A stretch of 64,000 nucleotides of DNA from Amycolatopsis sp. cg9 (lineage in GTDB: Bacteria; Actinomycetota; Actinomycetes; Mycobacteriales; Pseudonocardiaceae). A model generated the notes under the pieces. The model had not been told where the DNA came from. It was given only the letters and a program-made list of their open reading frames with translations, and did not search any database. Numbering within the stretch: position 1 is the stretch's first letter; the number at the start of each line of letters is the position of its first letter. The translations under genes were made by a program, and so were the position numbers. The stretch spans positions 1,364,001 through 1,428,000 of the forward strand of contig NZ_CP166850.1 in the NCBI RefSeq assembly GCF_041346945.1, given 5' to 3'. Below are positions 43,916 to 52,023 of the stretch, one piece after another.

Positions 43916-44713
43916 ATGAGCTACCACCGTTTCGTCGTCCTCGGTGACAGCTGCGCCGAAGGCCTCGACGACCCGTACCCCGGGCGGGACCACTACCGCG
44001 GCTGGGCCGACTTCGTCGCCGCCCGGCTGGCCGAGGGCGAGCCGGGCTTCCGGTACGCCAACCTCGCCGTCCGCGGGCGGCGGCTCGACCAGATCGTGCC
44101 CGAGCAGGTCCCGGCCGCGACCCGCCTCCAGCCGGACCTGATCGCGCTCTTCGGCGGCGGCAACGACGTCATGAGCCGCGGCTGGGACGCGCGCACGGTC
44201 GCCCGCCGCGTCGACGCCGCCATCCGCGCGTGCACCGAAATCTCGCCCACCGTCGTCACGTTCACCCTCAGCGACGTCTCCAGCCGGATGCCGCTCGGGC
44301 AGCGGATGCGGCCGCGGATCGTCGCGCTCAACGAGGCCATCCGCGAAGCCGCCGTCAGCTACGGCGCGCTGCTCATCGACCTGTGGCCCGACCAGGCCGT
44401 CACCGACTCCCGCTACTTCGGCGCCGACCGGCTGCACCTGTCCGCGCACGGGCACCGGCGGCTGGCCGCGTACGTCCTCGGCCGGCTCGGTCTCGACCAC
44501 GATCCCGCCTGGCTCGAGCCGCTGCCGGGCGTCGCGGCCGCCGGGAACTGGCGCGCCGACCTGCACTGGCTGCTGCGCGAGGTGCTGCCGGTCGCCGTGA
44601 CGCGCACGCGCAACCGGCTGATCGGCCGCCAGCCGGGCGACGGCTTCCTGCCGAAGCGCCCGGACCTGCTCCCCATGACCAGGGACGAAGCGTGGGCACC
44701 CGGCAACGCCTGA
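43916..44713 (+). CDS. SGNH/GDSL-family hydrolase
   Basis: A 265-residue cytoplasmic esterase-type hydrolase. Block I is VVLGDSCAEGLDDP (a GDSC variant of GDSL, with the Ser nucleophile), block III LIALFGGGNDVMSRG, and block V DRLHLSAHGHRRLA with the Asp and His. The C-terminal extension WRADLHWLLREVLPVAVTRTRNRLIGRQPGDG is typical of actinobacterial SGNH proteins of this kind. The ATG at 43916 has GGAG upstream. The gene overlaps the following tetR by 22 bp, and two operator-like sites precede it. Confidence 0.9.
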   Translation: MSYHRFVVLGDSCAEGLDDPYPGRDHYRGWADFVAARLAEGEPGFRYANLAVRGRRLDQIVPEQVPAATRLQPDLIALFGGGNDVMSRGWDARTVARRVDAAIRACTEISPTVVTFTLSDVSSRMPLGQRMRPRIVALNEAIREAAVSYGALLIDLWPDQAVTDSRYFGADRLHLSAHGHRRLAAYVLGRLGLDHDPAWLEPLPGVAAAGNWRADLHWLLREVLPVAVTRTRNRLIGRQPGDGFLPKRPDLLPMTRDEAWAPGNA

Positions 44714-45264
44714 TCGACACCGCGTCCGAGCTGCTGGCCGGCGAAGGCGTCGACGCGGTGACGCTGCGCGGGATCGCGAAGGCCGCCGGCGTTTCGCACG
44801 GCGCGCCGCTGCGCCACTTCTCCGGCCGCGCCGAGCTGCTGTCCGCCGTCGCGACGCGCGGGTACGCCGAACTGCTCTCGCGACGGCGGACGCTGCCGGA
44901 AACCTCACCGCGGGAACGGCTCACCGCCGCCTGCCACAGCTACCTCGACTTCGCGCTGACCAGCCCGGCGATGTTCGAGCTGATGTTCCGCCGCGACCTG
45001 GTCGACGCGGACGACCCGGCGCTTTCGGCGGCGGCGAGCGCGGTCTTCGACACCTTCGCCGTGCTGGTGGCGGCGGTGCCGACGCCGGTCGCGCGCTCGG
45101 GCGCCGATCTGCGGCTGGTCGCGGCGTCGCTGTGGGCGGCGCTGCACGGCCTCGCCCAGCTGTGGCTGTGGGGCGGTCTGGCGGGGGCGAGCTTCGCGCC
45201 GTCCCCGGAGGCGGCGCTGGCCGTCACGCTCGACGCCTACCTGGGCCGGGACGACACGCTGTGA
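44692..45264 (+). CDS. TetR-family regulator cotranscribed with SGNH hydrolase
   Basis: A 190-residue TetR/AcrR regulator. The DNA-binding part is GTRQRLIDTASELLAGEGVDAVTLRGIAKAAGVSHGAPLRHFSGRAELL. The C-terminal LTAACHSYLDFALTSPAMFELMFRRDL is a WHG-type ligand domain. The GTG at 44692 lies inside the 3' end of the SGNH gene, so translation is coupled; no in-frame ATG gives a full helix-turn-helix. It probably represses its own operon through the TAGAC repeats at 43848-43885. Confidence 0.87.
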   Translation: MGTRQRLIDTASELLAGEGVDAVTLRGIAKAAGVSHGAPLRHFSGRAELLSAVATRGYAELLSRRRTLPETSPRERLTAACHSYLDFALTSPAMFELMFRRDLVDADDPALSAAASAVFDTFAVLVAAVPTPVARSGADLRLVAASLWAALHGLAQLWLWGGLAGASFAPSPEAALAVTLDAYLGRDDTL

Positions 45265-45295
45265 CCCGGTGCACGCGTCCGAACACCTGATCGAA

Positions 45296-45301
45296 TACCC
45301 T
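45296..45301 (+). promoter_or_regulatory. -10 box of leaderless DUF2786 transcript
   Basis: TACCCT is 6 nt before the ATG at 45308; no ribosome binding site is present. Confidence 0.4.
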
Positions 45302-45307
45302 CCCTGC

Positions 45308-46027
45308 ATGACCGAGTCAGACCCGCAGCTCGAGCGCATCCGGAAGCTGCTGGCCAAGGCCGAGGACCCGGCGGTCACCGAGGCGGAGGCCGAGGCGTAC
45401 AACCGGAAGGCCGCCGAGCTCGTCGCGCGGTACGGGATCGACCAGGCGATGCTCGCCGCGTCCGGCGCGACCGCGGACGAGATCGGCACGCTCAAGATCC
45501 CGATGAACGACCCGTACAGCCGGGACAAGGCGAGCCTGCTCACCTCGGTCGCGTACCCGCTGCGCTGCCGGACGCTGCTGCACCGCTACGGCCAGAAGGT
45601 CGAGAGCGTCACGGTGTTCGGCTTCCACTCCGACCTGGGCCGCGTCGAGCTGCTGTTCACCAGCCTGCTGCTGCAGGCGAGCACCCAGCTGACCCGCGTC
45701 CGCCCGGACGGCTTCTTCCCCGGCGAGTCGCTGGCCGCCTACCGCCGCACCTGGCTGCACGGCTTCGCGCGCGCGGTCCACGAGCGGCTGTCCCACGCCG
45801 AATCGGAAGCCGTCCGCACGGCGGTGCCCGGCGAGCGGTCGGCGGAGCTGGTCGTCCGCGACCGCGCGCAGATGGTGCAGCACGCGTTCGACTCCGAGTA
45901 CGGCGACCTGCGCTCGGCCGCACCCCGGCGGCTGTCGGGCAGCGGCTACCTCGACGGCCACGACGCCGGCACGAAGGCGAACCTCGACCCGGCGGCGTTG
46001 ACCCGCCGCCAGAAGGCGTTGCGCTGA
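45308..46027 (+). CDS. DUF2786 domain protein
   Basis: A 239-residue protein whose first 50 residues (ERIRKLLAKAEDPAVTEAEAEAYNRKAAELVARYGID) are the DUF2786 helical domain, found in phage and bacterial proteins and sometimes beside metalloprotease-like regions. The remainder is not recognised and has a KVESVTVFGFHSDLGRVELLFTSLL stretch seen in this family. Function is unknown. The ATG at 45308 is chosen over an upstream in-frame ATG at 45269 because the DUF starts there and a -10 box precedes it. Confidence 0.8.
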   Translation: MTESDPQLERIRKLLAKAEDPAVTEAEAEAYNRKAAELVARYGIDQAMLAASGATADEIGTLKIPMNDPYSRDKASLLTSVAYPLRCRTLLHRYGQKVESVTVFGFHSDLGRVELLFTSLLLQASTQLTRVRPDGFFPGESLAAYRRTWLHGFARAVHERLSHAESEAVRTAVPGERSAELVVRDRAQMVQHAFDSEYGDLRSAAPRRLSGSGYLDGHDAGTKANLDPAALTRRQKALR

Positions 46028-46081
46028 GCATCGCCCGGTTGCCGCTATCGCCGCGGTGATCACTTCCGCTTCACTGGGCGC

Positions 46082-46819
46082 ATGCGCGTCGTCGATCTTG
46101 CCGAACGCCCCGACCTGCTCGACGCCGCCTTGGCGCTCGGCGACGTCGGCGGCCAGTTCATCTACCGGGGCGCCAGCGGCCGGATGATCACCGGCGAACG
46201 CTTCCTGCGCCACTGGGCGCGGTACTTCCTCATCGCACTGGACGACGACGGCGCACCGATCGCCCGCGCCCTGTCGGTCCCGCTCGCCTACCCGGCCCCG
46301 GACCGCACCGAGCTACCGGACCACGGCTGGGACCAGGCGATCGAGTGGGCGGCCCAGGACGTGATGGACGGCCGCGAGCCGAACGCGTTGTGCGCGCTGG
46401 AAGTCGTGATCGCGCCGCACCTGCGCGGCACCGGCCGGTCGGCACCGATGTTGAAGGCGTTGAAGGCCCGAGCCGCGGAAACGGGGCTGCGCAAGCTGAT
46501 CGTGTCGGTGCGCCCGATCGGCAAGGAAGCCGAACCCGCGGTCCCGATGCCGGAGTACGCAGCCCGCCGCCGCCCGGACGGCCTGCTCGCCGACCGCTGG
46601 CTGCGCACCCACGAACGCCTGGGCGCCCGAGTGGTAAAGGTCTGCCCGTTCGCGGTCACCCTGGCCGGCTCCCTGGCCGACTGGCGCGACTGGACGGGCG
46701 TGAAGCTCCAGGACGGCGAGAACTTCATCCCGGGCGGCATCGCCCCGGTGTTCGCATCGGTCGCCCACGACACGGCGACGTACGTCGAACCGAACGTGTG
46801 GCTGGAGCACCCGATGTGA
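46082..46819 (+). CDS. GNAT-like N-acetyltransferase
   Basis: A 245-residue protein with a GNAT acetyl-CoA binding motif, EVVIAPHLRGTGRSAPMLKALKARAAETG (RGTG pyrophosphate loop). The substrate side, including YLIALDDDGAPIARALSVPLAYP-like strands, does not match a family I know. The final 70 residues (RTHERLGARVVKVCPFAVTLAGSL, TATYVEPNVWLEHPM) are a distinct C-terminal cap. The substrate is unknown. It is convergent with the NTPase gene, 9 nt apart. Confidence 0.75.
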   Translation: MRVVDLAERPDLLDAALALGDVGGQFIYRGASGRMITGERFLRHWARYFLIALDDDGAPIARALSVPLAYPAPDRTELPDHGWDQAIEWAAQDVMDGREPNALCALEVVIAPHLRGTGRSAPMLKALKARAAETGLRKLIVSVRPIGKEAEPAVPMPEYAARRRPDGLLADRWLRTHERLGARVVKVCPFAVTLAGSLADWRDWTGVKLQDGENFIPGGIAPVFASVAHDTATYVEPNVWLEHPM

Positions 46820-46828
46820 TCTCAGGGA

Positions 46829-49225
46829 TCAAGCGTCGACGGATTCCGGCTCCGCGGCTGCAGCAGCCGCCTCGGCGCGAAGTGCCCGCGCCCTGCCGAT
46901 CCACCACGATGCCGACGCGAGCCGCCCCTCCGTGAAGAGAACATCGGACAGATTGCTCGCCGCCTCCGCATCGCCGGCCTCCGCCGCCGTCCGGTACCAG
47001 CGCTTCGCCTCCTGCAGGTCGTCGCGCCTGAGATGGATCACCCCCAGGTTGAACGCTGCCGACAGGTTCCCGGCTTCGGCCGCCGACTCGAAGTAGGGGA
47101 TCGCTTCATCGGTGCGGCCGAGTTCATGCAGGATTTCGGCAAGCGCCGCCTGACCTCCACTCTCGTCGGCAGAGGCGACAGGTTCAAGAACGTCCAGCGC
47201 CTCTTCCAGCCGCTCGCTCTTGTAGAGGAGGGCACCAAGTCCAAAGGTGGCGGGTACGTCCCCTGCCGCCACGCCACGCCTGAACCACCGTTCAGCCTCG
47301 GCCAGTTCACCGGATTCGCTCAGCAGCTTGCCCAGATTACCGGCGGCCGAGGTGATTCCTGCCTCGAAGGCTCGCTCGTACCAGTCCTTCGCGCTGGCGT
47401 GGTCTCCGGCCTGCAAGCGCAAAGTTCCGAGGTTGAAGGCCGCATCAGCGGATCCGCGCTCCGACGCCTTGCGGTACCACTCCTCCGCAGCCTCGCGCCG
47501 GCCGGCCTCGTGGTGGAACAGCCCGATGTTGTAGGTTGCGAACGGGTCACCCTCTTCTTCGGCCTTGTGGAACCAGGGAAGCGCCTCTTGAACCCGCCCG
47601 GTGCTGCTCAACAGCTTCCCCAAGTTGGTGGCGGATCGATGCTCGTCCAACTCGGCCCCACGCCGATACCACTGCTCGGCCTCGTCCAGCTTCCCCTGCT
47701 CTTCGAGGTCGAACCCGACGAGGAAGAAAGCCGGCGGATAGTTCGCATCGGCCGCGCGCATCCGCCACTTCCGGGATTTTTCCGGCTTGTCCTCTCGGGA
47801 GTAGATCACGGCCAGGTTGAACGCCGCCCTCGGCTCACCGGCTTTCGCAGCTCGTGCAAAGTACGACTTCGACTCCTTGACCCGGCCGTTCTCGCTGCAG
47901 AGGACCCCGAGGTTGTAGCACGCCATCGCGCTTCCGACCTCGGCCTCGAGCAGGAACAGCCAGATCGACTCGGCCACGTCAACCGATACCGGGGTGCCCG
48001 CCTCCGCTGCTCGAAGCGCGACCTCTAAGAGATCACCACCGGAAGAATTGTGCTTCGCGGCGAGCCAGACCGCGTCCGGCACCGGTTGGGGCGGCAGCAT
48101 TCGCTCGAGCTGGTCGACCAGGTAGTCGAACACGCGCCATTTGCCACTGGTGGCTTCGAGCAGCGGGCTGGTCACTCCGTGGAATTGCCGGCTTGCCCAA
48201 GCCCATGCCTCGTCCAGCGGCTCCGGCCGCAGCAGCAGGCCGCCCTGCCTTTCGAGATACTGTTCGTGCAGCTCGACGATGAGCTCTTCTTCGTATGGTC
48301 CGGCCAAGCCCGCCCGCGCCAGGTCGATCGCCGCCTCGACGAGCGCAGCTCCACGAGGCCGACCGTCGACATCCCTGGCAAGTCGCCAGGCGGACCAAAT
48401 GGCGGGCCCAGCCGCCAAATATTCGGCGACGCCGTGGTGGCGATGGTGTGCGACAGCATCGGCGATCCGGTCGTCGTCGCACTGAACCGCACGTGCAAGC
48501 TCATCTTCGCTCCAGATTCGCTGAACCTCCAGAAGGTCGGCCGACTCGAGCACCCGAGCGCCTATCTGCGCGGTCTGCAGGACGACGGCATCCACACCAG
48601 CAGGGAGCACATCCTGGAACATCGGGTGGAAGGTCTTGTACTTCCGCATCCGAATGGTCCCCAGCAGCGGTACTTTCCGCTCCCGGAACGCAGCCAACAT
48701 GGCCACATCCAACGCACCCGGACCGAGGAACAGCTCCAAGTTGTCGAGCCAGACCACGCACTCCACCGACGACTCGACGATCGTCGTGAGCACCTCCGCC
48801 AGCTCACTGCCCCGGGACGGTGCCGCTACCCGGCGATCCGGCATGACAGCGCGCATCGCCTCGTAGGCCAGGCGAGTCTTGCCCGCCGCGGAGTGACCGA
48901 GCAGGAGAACCAGACCACCCGTCTCCGACGCGGCGCCCAGCCGGTGCCGAAGGTCCGCATCGATGTCACGTTCGACGTACGGCGGTACGCCCTGGTCACC
49001 AGCCTGCTGACGCGCGCGGTGCACGCCGGCGGAGACAGGATCCCAGGACGCAACAACCGGCCAATACTGCGTATCCCGCAGGTGCAGTGGCGCGGTTCGG
49101 CTGCCCCCCACCTGAGCCGATCCGAAAAGGTTCCCGATCTGCACGACAGGACCATGGAACACACCGCCGGCAACTTCGTTCCGGACAGCATCACGCGGCT
49201 CATCGCCACCGCTCGAGTCAGCCAC
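46829..49225 (-). CDS. P-loop NTPase with Sel1/TPR repeats and conflict-type N-terminal motif
   Basis: A 798-residue protein in three parts. Residues about 16-40 (NEVAGGVFHGPVVQIGNLFG) match the short NxxxGxxxGxVVQxGxI motif that opens many actinobacterial STAND/NTPase conflict proteins. A P-loop domain follows: LVLLLGHSAAGKTRLA (about 104-119) and Walker B ECVVWLDNLELF. The C-terminal 370 residues are about ten Sel1/TPR helical repeats (SAMACYNLGVLCSENG, SADAAFNLGTLRLQAG, SAAFNLGVIHLRRDD). This resembles STAND-like sensors that detect a partner through repeats. GC is visibly lower than in the core genes around it. GTG start at 49225. It is divergent from the unknown gene at 49328. Confidence 0.78.
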   Translation of the reverse strand: MADSSGGDEPRDAVRNEVAGGVFHGPVVQIGNLFGSAQVGGSRTAPLHLRDTQYWPVVASWDPVSAGVHRARQQAGDQGVPPYVERDIDADLRHRLGAASETGGLVLLLGHSAAGKTRLAYEAMRAVMPDRRVAAPSRGSELAEVLTTIVESSVECVVWLDNLELFLGPGALDVAMLAAFRERKVPLLGTIRMRKYKTFHPMFQDVLPAGVDAVVLQTAQIGARVLESADLLEVQRIWSEDELARAVQCDDDRIADAVAHHRHHGVAEYLAAGPAIWSAWRLARDVDGRPRGAALVEAAIDLARAGLAGPYEEELIVELHEQYLERQGGLLLRPEPLDEAWAWASRQFHGVTSPLLEATSGKWRVFDYLVDQLERMLPPQPVPDAVWLAAKHNSSGGDLLEVALRAAEAGTPVSVDVAESIWLFLLEAEVGSAMACYNLGVLCSENGRVKESKSYFARAAKAGEPRAAFNLAVIYSREDKPEKSRKWRMRAADANYPPAFFLVGFDLEEQGKLDEAEQWYRRGAELDEHRSATNLGKLLSSTGRVQEALPWFHKAEEEGDPFATYNIGLFHHEAGRREAAEEWYRKASERGSADAAFNLGTLRLQAGDHASAKDWYERAFEAGITSAAGNLGKLLSESGELAEAERWFRRGVAAGDVPATFGLGALLYKSERLEEALDVLEPVASADESGGQAALAEILHELGRTDEAIPYFESAAEAGNLSAAFNLGVIHLRRDDLQEAKRWYRTAAEAGDAEAASNLSDVLFTEGRLASASWWIGRARALRAEAAAAAAEPESVDA

Positions 49226-49327
49226 GACCGAACTACCTAAACGCAGATCCGAATGAGAACACGAGAGCTACCATAGCGCCGAAAGGCTCGACTGATCCAG
49301 TTCATCCGGCAGGAGGTACCGTCTCCG

Positions 49328-51019
49328 ATGGGCAAGGCAAGCCGTGCAAGGCAAAAACGCCGTAGCACCGGCCAACCCAAGTCCGGCCCGCGGGAGTCCG
49401 ACTCGATTCCGGAGACGCCACGAGATACGGAAAGCGGCGCCGAAGCGGCGCTGCTGCGGTTGGTCGCCGGCAACCACGGCCCCAGGCATAGCGTGGCTTC
49501 GGCCTACGCCTGGGGGGTCGCGGCCCTCCACTGGGCGCAGCAGGACCGGTATCCAGAGTGGCACGACCAGTTGGACCCGCTCGATCTCATCCTCCTCGGC
49601 CTCGTCCACCCGAAGAAGTTCGCCGACAGCTTCGAGTTCGGCAACGCGCGGACAGCCTGGCTCCGTGAGTTGCGAACCACCCCGCATTGGCAGTCCGTCA
49701 GCAGGTTCGTATCCGAGGCAGTCAGCCTGAGCAACGAAACCGGATATGCAGTTGACGATTCTCGCGTGCTCTTGGAGCTCAATGCACGGCTGGAGAGCGC
49801 CGGCCTGGCCCACAGACGGCTTCCGAAGGCCCTCCACCCCGGCATTCTGCTGGCGAATGCCAGGTTCGTCGAAGGACTCAACACGGACAGTCCCGTGCCA
49901 CCGGCGACGAACGACTCCCGCCGGCGAGCCGAAGACCTCCTGTCGAACCTGGAACCCGGCTTCCCCCAGGACGACTCCTGTGCCGAAATGCTCCGCGATG
50001 GCTTGTGTTTGCTGTCACGAGCAGGAATGCCACCCGACTTCGACAGCAATCTACTGACGATCGCACTTTACGTCGCACTCACGGATTCAAACGACGCGCC
50101 GATGGACGAGATCCCTGAACGAGCTCATGCCTGGGCGCTCGGACTGGGCGAAAAGTCGAGCTTGATCCCCGTCGTCGACACGATCTCCGCATGCGCAGCT
50201 CAGGACCTACCCACTGTTACGACGCTGAGTCACCTGTTCGTGCTTCCGGAGTTCACGCAGCGGGTCGACCAAGAAGATCGACGATGGCACAGCGAACCCG
50301 GGACCGACCTCGTACCGCTGGCGTTGGAGTTGGGCCACGACCGGGTGAGCACCCGCGCGAGCCGGGCATTCCGATTGTCTCCCAGCAGCTCGGCGATCCT
50401 GGGAAGCGTCCTCAAGGACGATTCACCGGAGGCATCGAACGCCAGCGAGATGCCCGGAGATGAAGTTGTTTTCGACGGGTTCGCGACGATCTTCGACCTG
50501 ATCGGCTTGCATCCGGCTTGGGCCAAGGCTTTCCTCGATGAGAACGCCCCGCTGCCGCGTCTCGACGGCACTTTCAACGACAAGGCGGGAGAGCGGGATT
50601 GGCATGCCGCGATCGAACGCTACCTTCGCGAACATCCGGACGCAGCAGCTCCGGACGTGAGCCAAGAGCTTGACAAGCTTCGTCGGTACGACGGCATCAT
50701 GGTCATCAAGCAGGCGTTGGCGGATGTCACCTTCGCCAGGCAGCTTGTCGACTTGATCACCCACGACCCGATGGGCGAAGACGACGGGCTGATCGGCGTT
50801 CGCGCACTCGTCGAGGGCATTGAGCGGCCGGCAGCGGACTTGCTGAACGAAGATTCCGACTTCGAAGAGCGAACTCTGCAGCTTGCCCTCGACTGGGGCG
50901 GGACGGCCTTGCGTGACCGAGTGGTCGGCTACGGTGCAGACGACGAGGAAGACGAGGCGGTCCTCCTGGTCTTGGCCGGGGCTTACCTGCAGCAAGTCAA
51001 CTCGGAAGCGCGCGATTGA
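49328..51019 (+). CDS. Large hypothetical protein divergent from the NTPase
   Basis: A 563-residue soluble protein that I do not recognise. It begins with a basic segment GKASRARQKRRSTGQPKSG, then alternates helices rich in Leu, Ala, Asp and Glu without membrane segments, Cys clusters or known catalytic motifs. The C-terminus is acidic (YGADDEEDEAVLLVL). Codon use is less GC-biased than its neighbours, with many A- and T-ending codons, which suggests recent transfer. Together with the divergent NTPase it may form an acquired module, sharing a 102-bp control region. That functional link is inference. Confidence 0.7.
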   Translation: MGKASRARQKRRSTGQPKSGPRESDSIPETPRDTESGAEAALLRLVAGNHGPRHSVASAYAWGVAALHWAQQDRYPEWHDQLDPLDLILLGLVHPKKFADSFEFGNARTAWLRELRTTPHWQSVSRFVSEAVSLSNETGYAVDDSRVLLELNARLESAGLAHRRLPKALHPGILLANARFVEGLNTDSPVPPATNDSRRRAEDLLSNLEPGFPQDDSCAEMLRDGLCLLSRAGMPPDFDSNLLTIALYVALTDSNDAPMDEIPERAHAWALGLGEKSSLIPVVDTISACAAQDLPTVTTLSHLFVLPEFTQRVDQEDRRWHSEPGTDLVPLALELGHDRVSTRASRAFRLSPSSSAILGSVLKDDSPEASNASEMPGDEVVFDGFATIFDLIGLHPAWAKAFLDENAPLPRLDGTFNDKAGERDWHAAIERYLREHPDAAAPDVSQELDKLRRYDGIMVIKQALADVTFARQLVDLITHDPMGEDDGLIGVRALVEGIERPAADLLNEDSDFEERTLQLALDWGGTALRDRVVGYGADDEEDEAVLLVLAGAYLQQVNSEARD

Positions 51020-51065
51020 TCACAACCACCGCTCGCAATGCTGTAGCTCTGCTTAACGGTGGGTC

Positions 51066-51086
51066 CAGGACTTTTCACTTGTCCTG
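51066..51086 (+). terminator. Small hairpin after the hypothetical gene
   Basis: CAGGAC (51066-51071) and GTCCTG (51081-51086) pair over 6 bp with a 9-nt T-rich loop, 47 nt after the stop at 51019. It is weak as a terminator. Confidence 0.35.
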
Positions 51087-51105
51087 ACGGGTCCGCTTAG
51101 GCACC

Positions 51106-52023
51106 GTGGACCACGTGACTGGTTGGGTGCGCATCGCGGTACTGGCTCTCCTGTGGGGCTCGGGGTTCCTCTGGATCAAGCTGGCCTTGACGGGGCTGAG
51201 CCCCGTCCACCTCACGCTGATCCGCTGCGCGCTCGGCGCGCTTACGTTGCTGGTGCTGGCCTTCGCGGCCCGCCAGCGGCTCCCGCGCGACCGCGGCACG
51301 TGGGGGCGGCTGGTCGTCGCCGCGTTCTTCTGCAACGCGCTGCCGTTCGCGCTGTTCGGCATCGGCGAGCGCACGGTGGACTCCGGTGTCGCCGGGGTCA
51401 TGAACGCCACGACCCCGTTGTGGTCGCTCCTGATCGGGGTCGCGCTCGGCACCGAACGCCGCCTCAACCCGGCACGCCTGCTCGGGCTGGCCCTCGGGTT
51501 CGCCGGCATCGTGGTGATCTTCGCGCCGTGGGAACAGGAAGGCCTGCTGAGCACGGGCGCCCTCGCGCTGCTCGCGGCCGGACTCAGCTACGCGATCGCG
51601 TTCGCTTACATGGCACGGAAACTTCCCCCGAACGGCGCCCCGCTCGCGCTGTCGGCCGCCCAGCTGACGACCGCGACCGCGTTGACGGCGCTCGCCCTGC
51701 CGGTGGCCGGGACCGCACCGCAGGTGAACCTCACCGCGCTCGTCGCGGTGACCGTCCTCGGCGTGTTCGGCACCGGGATCACGTTCTACCTCAACTACCG
51801 CGTGATCGCGGACGAAGGCCCGACCGCCGCCGCCACGGTCGGCTACCTCCTGCCGGTGGTGTCGGTCGGCCTCGGCACCCTCTTCCTCGGCGAGCCGCTG
51901 AGCCCGCGGGTCGTGGGCGGCATGGTGATCGTCCTCTTCGCCGTCGCCCTCACCCGGTTGCGGCCTCAGGTGCCGGCGAACTGCCCGGCGAGCTCGGCGG
52001 CCGGTTCGGCGATCCCGAAGTAG
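51106..52023 (+). CDS. EamA/DMT-family transporter
   Basis: A 305-residue inner membrane protein with ten hydrophobic helices in two EamA repeats (IAVLALLWGSGFLWIKLALTGLSP ... and ALALLAAGLSYAIAFAYMARK ...). DMT transporters export amino acids, drugs or metabolites; the substrate is not predictable. The GTG at 51106 gives a normal start of helix 1. The last 58 bp overlap the end of the convergent PAS-GGDEF-EAL gene, an unusually long overlap. The C-terminal residues after TRLRP are coded in that overlap. Confidence 0.87.
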   Translation: MDHVTGWVRIAVLALLWGSGFLWIKLALTGLSPVHLTLIRCALGALTLLVLAFAARQRLPRDRGTWGRLVVAAFFCNALPFALFGIGERTVDSGVAGVMNATTPLWSLLIGVALGTERRLNPARLLGLALGFAGIVVIFAPWEQEGLLSTGALALLAAGLSYAIAFAYMARKLPPNGAPLALSAAQLTTATALTALALPVAGTAPQVNLTALVAVTVLGVFGTGITFYLNYRVIADEGPTAAATVGYLLPVVSVGLGTLFLGEPLSPRVVGGMVIVLFAVALTRLRPQVPANCPASSAAGSAIPK

